A DNA stretch of 64,000 nucleotides from Bradyrhizobium elkanii WSM2783 (GTDB lineage: Bacteria; Pseudomonadota; Alphaproteobacteria; Rhizobiales; Xanthobacteraceae): contig NZ_AXAP01000004.1 of NCBI RefSeq assembly GCF_000472865.1, forward strand, positions 124,001 to 188,000, written 5' to 3'. Shown here in pieces: positions 34,712 to 43,725 of this stretch. The stretch's first letter is position 1. The number at the start of each line of letters is the position of its first letter. The notes beneath the pieces are model-generated. The model saw nothing but the letters and a program-made list of their open reading frames with translations. It had not been told where the DNA came from and made no database searches. Both the position numbers and the translations under genes were made by a program.

Positions 34712-35332
34712 TCAGGCGTGTGTGGCGCGATCGTGCTTGGGCTTTGCCTCGTGCTTGGGCCTCGGCTTGGCCTCCTTGATCGGACGAAGATCATGGCTGT
34801 TGGTGCCGATCTCCTTCGCATCCACGACGCGGCCGTGTTTGGTTTCGACGCCCTCGCCTCTAACAGCGATCTTTGCGGCGGGCGCAAGAAGCTCGGCAAC
34901 CTGTTCAGCCTCCTTCGGTCCGACACGGATGGTGGTGCCGTCGGCGAGCAGCGCGCCGCGGAGTTCGCCCTTCGGGCCGAACAACGGCAGCCGCACCGTT
35001 CCTTCGGCCAACATCTTCCTTTTCTCGAGCTTCGGATGTTTGTGATCGTGGTCCGGTCCTTGGTCCACGATACTTGCCCCGCTCGTGAGGGTAACCGCGA
35101 TCGCCGCGATGAGATCGCCCTTGCGCGGCCGGACGCCGCGAACGCCGACCATGTCGCCGGCTTTCACTTGGCGAGTGAGTTCGGCCTCCATGTGCGGCGG
35201 CGTATGAACCAGGACAGGCGCCTGCGTCTCGCCATTCATGACGAAGCCGTCGATCGCGCCGTGGGGGGTGAGCAGGAAGCGTTCGACGGTTCCTTTGACT
35301 TCCGGCAGGCAATCGGGATCGATCCAGTGCAT
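34712..35332 (-). CDS. Cytosolic protein with two copies of a small OB-like domain
   Basis: A 206-residue protein without signal peptide. Residues about 14-83 (GTVERFLLTPHGAIDGFVMN ... AGDMVGVRGVRPR) and about 111-177 (GTVRLPLFGPKGELRGALLA ... AAKIAVRGEGVETKHGRVVD) are repeats of one domain with an OB-fold-like strand pattern. A His/Asp-rich linker DHDHKHP joins them, and the tail KPRPKHEAKPKHDRATHA is Lys/His-rich. Metal or nucleic acid binding is possible but unproven. ATG 35332 follows AGAGGAGAACAAC. It is a paralogue of the secreted protein encoded just upstream. Confidence 0.72.
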   Translation of the reverse strand: MHWIDPDCLPEVKGTVERFLLTPHGAIDGFVMNGETQAPVLVHTPPHMEAELTRQVKAGDMVGVRGVRPRKGDLIAAIAVTLTSGASIVDQGPDHDHKHPKLEKRKMLAEGTVRLPLFGPKGELRGALLADGTTIRVGPKEAEQVAELLAPAAKIAVRGEGVETKHGRVVDAKEIGTNSHDLRPIKEAKPRPKHEAKPKHDRATHA

Positions 35333-35378
35333 GTTGTTCTCCTCTGTAGTCTGTTGCTTCAGAAATTCGTTATTGGGG

Positions 35379-36092
35379 TCAACCGCGCGGCGGTGGCGGC
35401 AGAGGCGGACCGAAACGATCGGATCCACCCTTGGGGCCGCGCGGCGGACGCGGTCCGTCAAATTCGGTCATCTGGCCAGGTGAAGCGCCGATCGCCTGCA
35501 CATCGACCACCCTACCGAGTGCGATGTCGAGCATCTCCCCGCGCACGGAAACCATCTGCCCGGGCAGCAGCCAGTCCGCAAATCGCTCGGCCTCTGGCGG
35601 GGGCAGTCGAAGCTGGGTGCCGTCGTCGAGCAGCGCGCCATTCACCTCGCCGCGCTTGCCGTGCAGCGCCGCGACGATCCGGCCGCTGATGGCCTGCTGC
35701 ATGCCGCCGCGATCGGGGCCGCGCGGTAGTCCATTGTCGGCCACGCTCCTGCCCGTTGCGACATTGGTGACGGAAGCCGCATCAACGAGCGGAATCGCCC
35801 GGGCGCAAATGCCGCGAATCGAAACCTCATCGCCTGGCCGGATCGTATGGACGACCTGGGTGGAGAGATGTGGCGGCAACTTCACTTCCGTGCCGTCCGC
35901 AAGGATGAGCCCGTCAACGTCACCCCGCGGCGTCAACGTGTATTGCTTCACTCGGCCCAGCGATTCCGGCAGTTGAGACGAATCCCAAACTGAGCCGGGG
36001 GCTTGCGAATAGGCATCAGTACCGGCGCCGATGGACGTCGCGGCGAGGACCGCGCACGCAAGTGCGCGTCTTCGTGTCATTGTCATCTTCAT
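35379..36092 (-). CDS. Exported protein with two copies of the same OB-like domain
   Basis: A 237-residue protein whose N-terminus MKMTMTRRRALACAVLAA and cleavage region DAYSQA form a signal peptide. Two repeats follow at about 46-109 (GRVKQYTLTPRGDVDGLILA, DGTEVKLPPHLS, PGDEVSIRG) and 137-202 (GRIVAALHGKRGEVNGALLD, DGTQLRLPPPEA, PGQMVSVRG). The tail is Pro/Gly/Arg-rich. It is a periplasmic partner of the cytosolic paralogue. ATG 36092 is preceded by GGAAGGAGCTCGATC, and a sigma-54-type promoter lies about 50 bases upstream of the start. Function unknown. Confidence 0.75.
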   Translation of the reverse strand: MKMTMTRRRALACAVLAATSIGAGTDAYSQAPGSVWDSSQLPESLGRVKQYTLTPRGDVDGLILADGTEVKLPPHLSTQVVHTIRPGDEVSIRGICARAIPLVDAASVTNVATGRSVADNGLPRGPDRGGMQQAISGRIVAALHGKRGEVNGALLDDGTQLRLPPPEAERFADWLLPGQMVSVRGEMLDIALGRVVDVQAIGASPGQMTEFDGPRPPRGPKGGSDRFGPPLPPPPRG

Positions 36093-36140
36093 GATCGAGC
36101 TCCTTCCGAATGACGAGCGAATCGCCAGTGCGAAAGGTTC

Positions 36141-36157
36141 AGCAATGGGCATGCCAA
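36141..36157 (-). promoter_or_regulatory. Sigma-54 (RpoN) promoter, -24/-12
   Basis: On the minus strand 36157-36141 reads TTGGCATGCCCATTGCT. The sigma-54 consensus is YTGGCACGRNNNTTGCW, so the GG and GC elements and the spacing are exact, with T for C at one position. Transcription would start near 36130, giving a leader of about 38 bases before the exported OB-domain gene. The gene just upstream encodes a sigma-54 activator, which strongly supports the call. Confidence 0.8.
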
Positions 36158-36203
36158 AGCCGAAGTGCTTGTTTGTGAAGGTGTTAGCGGGAAGTGAAGT
36201 TGT

Positions 36204-37555
<1,352 letters not shown>

Positions 37556-37571
<16 letters not shown>

Positions 37572-39010
37572 GGCACCTCGATCTCAAACCTCGCGCCGCG
37601 CTCGGTGCGCGCAAGCCGCGCTTCCCCATGATGAGCACGCGCGATTTCCCGTACTATAGCAAGCCCAAGCCCGGTTCCCTCGGAGCGCGCAGTTGCGAAC
37701 GGCTCGAACAGACGCTCGCGCATCTCTTCGCTCACCCCTGCACCACTATCGGTCACGGACAGCAACAACTTATCCTGTTGCCTGAGAGCGTCGACGACGA
37801 TGCGTCCGCCAGCGAGCGTGTTCTGGATGGCGTTGAGAATCAGATTGTCAAGAGCCCGCTGCATCTGGGAGGGGTCAAAGCGAGGCAACGGGCTGGTCGG
37901 CTCGGGCGTTCCCATCTCCAAGGACAAGCCGTTGGCAGCCGCCAATTCCTGGTGGGGCTCGATCGTACTTTCTAGAAAAGACACAAGTTCGACATCTATC
38001 GGCTTGGGCTCGCCGGCCTGAGTCATTTGCAGCAGATTGCGGAGCAGCGCATCCAACCGTGCGACCTGCGTGAGGATCGCTTCCAGTGCGATCTTCTTGC
38101 GAGCGTCATCGCTCGCAGCCAGCGCGTTTTCCGCCTTAAGTCGCATAGCCGCGATGGGATTGCGTATCTCGTGCGCAAGTCCTGCCGATAACCGCCCGAC
38201 GGCCGCAAGGCGCTCGGCCGTACTTGCGCGGCGCCGCTCCAGCGCGAGCCGTTCGCCGGTCTGGTTCAGCGCATCGACCAGCCGGTCGAGCTCCTGCTCG
38301 CCAGTGCGCGGAAGCTTTGGAAGGTCGACAGACCGGCTGTCGCTCTTGCCCAGCGCTTTCTCCAGCGCCCCGATCTTCCGCGACCATGAGAACAGCACGC
38401 GCGCGAGCCAGATGGCCGAACCGAAAATGGTCAGTGCGAGCACAAGCAGCCCTGCCAGCAACTGCGTGTAAGCCGGGCCCTCGGCGGTGAAGGCGCGCGT
38501 CATGGTCCAGGCTGTGGTGCCTTGCAGTGGTCCGCGCAGCGGGCAAGCGTGCACCAGAAGTACCTGCGAACGCGCCGGCTGCCGCCGGCCGGCCGGCCGG
38601 CCGGAACGCACGGCTTCGGCGTTGACTTCACGGATTGTGTTCAGTTCAGCGGCGGGAAGATCAGTCTTCGGACCGGTACCCTCATAGGAAGGGAAGGCGT
38701 AAGCGAGCGAGCCTGCATCAGCTTGCCAGATGCCGCCTTCGACACCGATAGCGCTGGAGAGAGCGACCTGAACCAGCGTCGTGAGGTCTTGCTTTAGCCT
38801 ATCGTCGATCCGCCCTCCAGTCCAACCGGAGACGAAGAATTGGTAGCGGTCGGCGATTTCTCGACAGGCCCGCGCGGCCAGTTCCTCAGAGCGCGCAACA
38901 CGCGCGTTGGCTGTCTGCTGAAAGGACTCGAACAGAAGATAGCCAGTCGCCACTCCCGACAAGACCAGCATTATCCAGAGTGCAAGCAGTCGCGACCAAA
39001 GAGATCGCAT
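37556..39010 (-). CDS. Membrane sensor histidine kinase of the sigma-54 cluster
   Basis: A 484-residue kinase with a membrane segment at about 8-28, a periplasmic sensor of about 150 residues, a second segment at about 184-207, a HAMP-like linker, phospho-acceptor His 280 in GLAHEIRNPIAAM, and ATPase motifs (DNLILNAIQNT, DSGAGV, GTGLGLAIVREIARAHHG). It should phosphorylate the overlapping NtrC-type regulator. The periplasmic domain has no signature that I recognise. A GGCC run in the DNA near 38577-38597 encodes GRPAGRR and may be unstable. Confidence 0.88.
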
Positions 39011-39072
39011 CGAAAGTTCTCACGCAGTTAAACAGCTCTGATCTTATACGAATCTCAAGATAGCGCTATTGA

Positions 39073-39357
39073 CCGCTGACGGTCTTCGCGGGGATCTGGA
39101 CCGAGTTCAGAGGTGGCCGCGGCACAAAGTCAAAGCCGATCACGGGTCCGCACCTCGTCTACGGCTTCCTCACCACCACCGAGCCGAACGCGATTGTCGC
39201 GCCGATCCACTCCAAGGCGACGCCGGTGATCTTGACGACGGACGGTGGGCGCAACGTGTGGCTGCGCCCACCGTGGGAGGAGGCGAAGGCGTTGCAACGG
39301 CCGCTGCCGGATGATGCTTCTGAAGATCGCGCTGCGCGGCCCCGACAAGAAAGATAG
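39073..39357 (+). pseudogene. Remnant of an SRAP/YedK (HMCES-family) gene
   Basis: The plus frame from 39073 translates to a recognisable SRAP C-terminal half: [67 protein letters not shown]. There is no start codon, and the N-terminal catalytic Cys region is missing. Near 39325 one extra base shifts the frame; reading around it restores [13 protein letters not shown]. Truncation plus frameshift show a dead gene. It lies between the sigma-54 cluster and the methyltransferase-like gene, and the 39011-39457 gap holds nothing else I can support. Confidence 0.75.
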
Positions 39358-39457
39358 AGCGGCCGCGTCGTCCTCGCCGGGCTGGTGCTGAAGTTATCCG
39401 CATTGCGCTGGGGAGGCGGGTCATATTGCCGAGCCGCCACAGAATTGCTCGGTTTGG

Positions 39458-40291
39458 TTGTATACGCTAGACCGTCGGGAGGCGCCGTTGGGGATCACGC
39501 TACAGAAGCTAGAGGAACTGCGTGGGCGGGGCTTGTTTGCGGCTGGCTGTCGCGTTCTCGATATCGGATCATCCAATCTGTATTCAGCAGACCGGGATGG
39601 ATTGCGATCCTTCCTCGCCTGCTACGGGGTGAGCCCCGACGACGCGTCCATCAACCAGATATCGAACGGCTCGGGCTATGGATCGGCCGGAGGAGCAAAC
39701 CAAAGCTTTATCGGCGAAGTCCTTGAGAAGGCAGGCCTGACCTATCTCTCTTTCGACATTGCGAACGGGTACCGCACTAGGATCTTCGATCTAAACACGG
39801 AAAGAATTCCCGACGATCTGATGAGTTCGTTCGACACGGTGCTTAATTTCGGCACTACAGAACATGTCTTCGACCAGCTCAACGCCTTTCGAGTGATCCA
39901 CGACGCTACCAAAGTCGGCGGCTATATCGTTCACGATTTGCCGATGTCCGGCTATGTCGATCACGGCTATTTCTGCTACACGCCGCGCTTCCTGTTCGAT
40001 CTTTCGGGCCATAACGAATATGAGATGATCGATTTCGCCTACCAGGGTCCCGTCGCAGGCAACGACATTTATGGCATCGTTCGCGACTATACAGCCTACT
40101 TTCCAGCGCTGGCCAACAAGCTGCCCGAATACAGGACGGATTTTTGGTCGCGGCTGAATCGCAAGCTCAAGCGCAAGTTACCAGAGGTCAGGCCGGACAA
40201 CATCTCGTTGTATCTTGTTCTCCGCAAGATGAAAGAGGGGCCCCTGAAAATGCCGTATGACACCAGCACGTCGGTACATGTCGCGGCCTGA
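39458..40291 (+). CDS. SAM-dependent methyltransferase-like protein, start uncertain
   Basis: A 277-codon frame with a class I methyltransferase pattern: motif I VLDIGSSNLY (about 33-42), DTVLNFGTTEHVFDQLNAF in the motif IV region, then GGYIVHDLPMSGYVDHGYF. The acceptor is unknown. The only possible early starts are TTG codons (39458, 39488) without ribosome binding sites, and the frame is open back to 39392, so the N-terminus may be truncated. Base composition is visibly less GC-rich than neighbouring genes, and it lies beside a pseudogene; both suggest transfer or decay. Confidence 0.6.
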   Translation: MYTLDRREAPLGITLQKLEELRGRGLFAAGCRVLDIGSSNLYSADRDGLRSFLACYGVSPDDASINQISNGSGYGSAGGANQSFIGEVLEKAGLTYLSFDIANGYRTRIFDLNTERIPDDLMSSFDTVLNFGTTEHVFDQLNAFRVIHDATKVGGYIVHDLPMSGYVDHGYFCYTPRFLFDLSGHNEYEMIDFAYQGPVAGNDIYGIVRDYTAYFPALANKLPEYRTDFWSRLNRKLKRKLPEVRPDNISLYLVLRKMKEGPLKMPYDTSTSVHVAA

Positions 40292-40527
40292 ATAAGACTA
40301 AATCTAAACTAACCGCCATATGCGACTCTGATACCGCGGTTGATCCGATGCCGCCTTCGGGTGATCTGGTCCTGAGTGTTATCCGGCGTAGGCTCCGAAC
40401 GCTAGCCGACGTTCCTAAGCGCGTGAGTCGCTTCGCGCGCCATTCCCGCACGAATGTCCGCTCATTGTCATAGGCAAAGAAGCTTAGCTTGAGCGGATAA
40501 CTGTCGCGCTTCCCCGATACTCATAGC
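40292..40527. other. Intergenic stretch without recognisable gene
   Basis: These 236 bases separate the methyltransferase-like gene from a convergent exported protein. A weak 87-codon minus frame overlaps the methyltransferase end and has no ribosome binding site or family resemblance. I see no strong hairpin or regulatory box. Confidence 0.5.
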
Positions 40528-40962
40528 TCACTTCAGCGAAATCCTGATCCCGCTGAGGTTGGCGGCGAACTCCATCCCCGCTTTCGGTCCCTTCAAGACG
40601 AGCACGACGCCGTTCTCGTTTCTCAAGTTGACGCCGCCGGCGCCGCCAACCAGAGCACCACCGGCGCCGACCGCGCTATAGGTGCCGGCGAAGTCGCTCA
40701 CGTCAGCTATGCCGGATGCCCAACCTTCCAGCCGGCTGACGGATGCGCCGGCGGTAACGCCGAGGCTGAGGCCGGAGACCCGGAACGGATAGTTGCGGCC
40801 GCGATATGTCAGGACGCCGGTGCCGCCGCCGGCGCCGACCAGCAGGCCCGCTTTCGCGAAATGGACCCGCACGTAGCCCGGCGCTTGCGCTTGCGATGAC
40901 GTTACCGGAAATACGAAGGCGAGCAGCGCGATCACCGCAAGACGAATTGCAGATGGCTCCAT
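40528..40962 (-). CDS. Small exported glycine-rich protein (paralogue of 50555-50983)
   Basis: A 144-residue protein with a signal peptide (AVIALLAFVFPVTSSQA). The mature part is Gly/Val-rich and beta-like: VHFAKAGLLVGAGGGTGVL, YRGRNYPFRVSGLSLGVTAG, GAGGALVGGAGGVNLRNENG. It is clearly related to the protein at 50555. The pattern recalls DUF1134/EipA-like envelope proteins, but I cannot assign the family firmly. It lies 18 bases after the DUF2950 gene and likely belongs to the same operon, which has a FixK box at its head. GGAAACATTGCA precedes the ATG. Confidence 0.72.
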   Translation of the reverse strand: MEPSAIRLAVIALLAFVFPVTSSQAQAPGYVRVHFAKAGLLVGAGGGTGVLTYRGRNYPFRVSGLSLGVTAGASVSRLEGWASGIADVSDFAGTYSAVGAGGALVGGAGGVNLRNENGVVLVLKGPKAGMEFAANLSGIRISLK

Positions 40963-40980
40963 TGCAATGTTTCCGCGTTT

Positions 40981-41916
40981 TCAGGGATTCGTCGCGTCCA
41001 CCTTCTTCCACGTCTGGTCCGGATCGAACAGATAGGTGCGCTTGGCGATGACCGCCGTGCGTTCGCCGAGATCCTTCTGATAAACGGTGCCCGCGTGGTT
41101 GACCATGAAGGTCATGACACCTGAATTGCCATACTCTGCGGGATAGGCGATCAGTCCGAAGCCGCCGATCATCTTGCCCTTGACGACATAATTCACGGCT
41201 CCACCGGGCGCATTGGGCCCCTGTCCTTTCAGGATTCGGAAGTAGTAGCCGTGGTAGGGCGCGCTGCCCTCCGCGCCAGCCTTATAGCCTTCCGTTGCCG
41301 CCTGCGCCGCGAGCTCACCGAGGGGACTTTGGTCGCGATCGTCGCGCCAGAACAGGCCATCCTTCTTGCCGGGAGTGCTGACAATCCGTTGCGCATAGAG
41401 CCCGGCGCCGTCGCCGGTGCGATCCTTGTCCGCATACTCGTTCTCGGCATCGACAAAGGCGAGCGCGGTTTGAATGACATCGATCTCGTTGCGTCCGATG
41501 CGGCGATACAGGATCTCGAGGCGACCCGCGGCGGAATCAAACTCCCAGCCATCCCTGTTGTTGACCAGGGGGATCGGGAACGGGAAGTCATCCGCGCCCA
41601 GGATGAGCGTTGCCTTCTTGTTTCCTTCCGCCTTGATCGAATGCTTGGCTTCATACGCGGACAGGAAGCGTTCACGCGTCTCGGCGTCGGCGACATCATC
41701 GCCTGATGCGATGATGTCCTTGGCGTCCTTGCCGAGAACCTTCAGCACGGCTCTCTTCTCGCCGGTCTTGACGGCGGCAGCCAGCGCGGCCGCGGCGTCC
41801 TCCGGCGAAGGATAGGCCTGTTGCGCGTGAGCCGATGTGATCGGGAATGCCAGCATGATAACGGTGGCGACAGCGGCCGCGGGGCGGGCCAACCGGAGCG
41901 ACTGAACGATCGTCAT
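40981..41916 (-). CDS. DUF2950 exported protein
   Basis: A 311-residue protein with signal peptide ending near SAHAQQA. The rest fits DUF2950: QAYPSPEDAAAALAAAVKTG, DDFPFPIPLVNNRDGWEFD, GAGLYAQRIVSTPGKKDGLFW and GGFGLIAYPAEYGNSGVMTF. The function is unknown; it is usually encoded next to DUF3300 proteins, as here. It overlaps the DUF3300 gene by four bases (ATGA), so translation is coupled. It would act in the periplasm or envelope. Confidence 0.88.
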   Translation of the reverse strand: MTIVQSLRLARPAAAVATVIMLAFPITSAHAQQAYPSPEDAAAALAAAVKTGEKRAVLKVLGKDAKDIIASGDDVADAETRERFLSAYEAKHSIKAEGNKKATLILGADDFPFPIPLVNNRDGWEFDSAAGRLEILYRRIGRNEIDVIQTALAFVDAENEYADKDRTGDGAGLYAQRIVSTPGKKDGLFWRDDRDQSPLGELAAQAATEGYKAGAEGSAPYHGYYFRILKGQGPNAPGGAVNYVVKGKMIGGFGLIAYPAEYGNSGVMTFMVNHAGTVYQKDLGERTAVIAKRTYLFDPDQTWKKVDATNP

Positions 41917-43547
41917 GGTGTTGGCTCCGATGCTGTGGGAATCCGCGCGCCGGCGGCAAGCCAGTCGCCGTAGGTCCGGAATTTCAATCCGAGCTTGTCG
42001 TAGTAGACCCTGAGATAGCCGTCGCTACCGCGCGTGACAGCTTCCGGCATGATGCCCTGCACTTCCTGCGCCATCACACCGACATAGGACTTGTTGCTGC
42101 CGAGATAGCTGAAGCGGTAGTAGCCAAGACCGTTGGCGAGGTGGCCGAGCAGCACGACGTCATGCTTTAGCGCGATATCGGAGCGCCGTCCGCCGCCACC
42201 ACGGAAGCCCCCGCCGCCTCCGCCACGGAAGCCTCCACCGCCACCGCGAATCGCGGCGCCCTGGAAACCACCGCCCCCGCGGCCGGCTAAGGCAACAGCG
42301 CCTCCCGCCCGTCCGGCAAAGCTTGCCTGGCCTCGGGCGGCCTGCAGATTGGCAGCCCTGCCGGATGACACATTTTTGAAGGCGGTGTCGCGGCCGCCGC
42401 CGCCACGCGCCGCATTGCGACCGCGGTCAGCAGCCCCCGCACGAGCACCACCTGCTTTGGCGCGATCGGCCGCGGCTGGGCGATTGGCGCGATCTCCGCC
42501 GGGACGATCACGAGAGGCGCCGCCCTCGCGGCCGCGATCACCAGCGCGATCTCCGACCCGATCGCCACCGCCCGGCCGATCCTGTCCCGGACGCAGCACC
42601 TGCTCGCCGCCGCGGCCACGGAAATCCATCCGGTTGGCGCTTCCCGCCTTCAGGTTGTTGTTGCCGAAACGCTGCTGCACATTGGCGTTGTTGTACCGTA
42701 CGCCTTGCCGATGCGCCGGGTTGTGCTGCCAATTGTTTCCGACGTTGGTGACCCTGTTGTAGTGGTTGACGTAGAGGTTGCGGTTGCCCCAATTGAATCC
42801 GCCACCCCAATAATTGCCCCAGCGGCCGATGGCCCAGGCGGTACTGAAGGCAAGGCCCGCTGCGATCACGCCCGCGCCGATATAGGATGGGTAGCCGAAG
42901 TAATAGGGCGGATAGGCCGCATACGGCCAGGTTCCGTAGACGGTGGCCGGATCATAATAGGGAACGTACATCGTATTGGGATCAGCCGACTCGATGACGA
43001 TCACCTGCTTGTTGTCCTGGGTCTGCACGCTGACCTTCTGCTGCTTGGTCGTCACCAGCTTGTTGTTGGCCTGGGCTTTGGCGCGCAGGCGCTGGACCGC
43101 GTCCATCACATCAGGCTGCTGCGCGAGCACGGCATCGCCGAGATTCTTGGTCCAGTCGATCTTGTCGCTCATCATCGAAAGAACCGCTGCGGTGCTGACC
43201 AGGGCTTTCACGCTGTCGTCCCAAGGCTGCTTGTCGACCTCGTTCTTCAGAGCATCGCCCTTCAGGTTCTTGTGCGAGGTCACCCAACGGTCGGCCTGCA
43301 CGATCTCCAGCGGATAGGTCGACGCCGCGAGCACGTTCGCCAGGAGGTCGTCGGGATAGAGTGCAATCGGCGCGACCAGCGCCTCGAGCTGTTCAGGCTT
43401 CAACAATTGTTCGCTCGGCGCAGCCTGTGACGCCCCCTGCGGCTGACCGCCCTGATCAGGCGGAGAACTGGTCGCCTGCGCACAGGCCGCGACGGGAGCC
43501 AACATAAACAGTGCGAGCGCGAGCAAGATCCTGCCGCAACGAGACAT
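41913..43547 (-). CDS. DUF3300 exported protein with S74-like C-terminal domain
   Basis: A 544-residue exported protein: signal peptide (ILLALALFMLAPVAACAQA), DUF3300 domain (LEALVAPIALYPDDLLANVL, ASTYPLEIVQADRW, MYVPYYDPATVYGTWPY), a long Gly/Arg/Asp-rich low-complexity linker (about 300-460), and a C-terminal region SDIALKHDVVLLGHLANGLG ... YVGVMAQEVQGIMPEAV that resembles the S74 intramolecular-chaperone (endosialidase tail) domain. ATG 43547 has GGAGGTTGTG directly ahead; the frame is open ten codons further. A FixK-type box lies 57 bases upstream of the start. Confidence 0.87.
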   Translation of the reverse strand: MSRCGRILLALALFMLAPVAACAQATSSPPDQGGQPQGASQAAPSEQLLKPEQLEALVAPIALYPDDLLANVLAASTYPLEIVQADRWVTSHKNLKGDALKNEVDKQPWDDSVKALVSTAAVLSMMSDKIDWTKNLGDAVLAQQPDVMDAVQRLRAKAQANNKLVTTKQQKVSVQTQDNKQVIVIESADPNTMYVPYYDPATVYGTWPYAAYPPYYFGYPSYIGAGVIAAGLAFSTAWAIGRWGNYWGGGFNWGNRNLYVNHYNRVTNVGNNWQHNPAHRQGVRYNNANVQQRFGNNNLKAGSANRMDFRGRGGEQVLRPGQDRPGGGDRVGDRAGDRGREGGASRDRPGGDRANRPAAADRAKAGGARAGAADRGRNAARGGGGRDTAFKNVSSGRAANLQAARGQASFAGRAGGAVALAGRGGGGFQGAAIRGGGGGFRGGGGGGFRGGGGRRSDIALKHDVVLLGHLANGLGYYRFSYLGSNKSYVGVMAQEVQGIMPEAVTRGSDGYLRVYYDKLGLKFRTYGDWLAAGARIPTASEPTP

Positions 43548-43603
43548 CACAACCTCCATGAGCCTCACATGCTGCAAGCATCAGTCCAGGGCATGCGCGT
43601 CTC

Positions 43604-43617
43604 TTGATCGAGATCAA
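43604..43617. promoter_or_regulatory. FixK/FNR box TTGATCGAGATCAA
   Basis: A perfect TTGATC-N2-GATCAA palindrome. Its centre is 63 bases before the DUF3300 start, so an activator bound at -41.5 would place the transcript start near 43569, leaving a short leader that contains the GGAGG site. Confidence 0.8.
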
Positions 43618-43725
43618 AGAAACCAAGCGCCGTTCATCTGGATAGCGAGATTGCTGCGACGCGACATGTTCGCGCGGACACCAGGATCGGGACCAACTCC
43701 CGGGGCAGACCGGTCGCGCCGAAGG

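Noticed and set aside
38570-38600. CCGGCCGGCCGGCCGG run in the sensor kinase gene as a repeat element
   Set aside because: A short simple repeat within a continuous coding frame; no sign of mobility or array structure.
40188-40451. 87-codon minus-strand frame after the methyltransferase-like gene
   Set aside because: It overlaps the end of that gene, lacks a ribosome binding site and has an Arg/Ser/Thr-rich translation without motifs.
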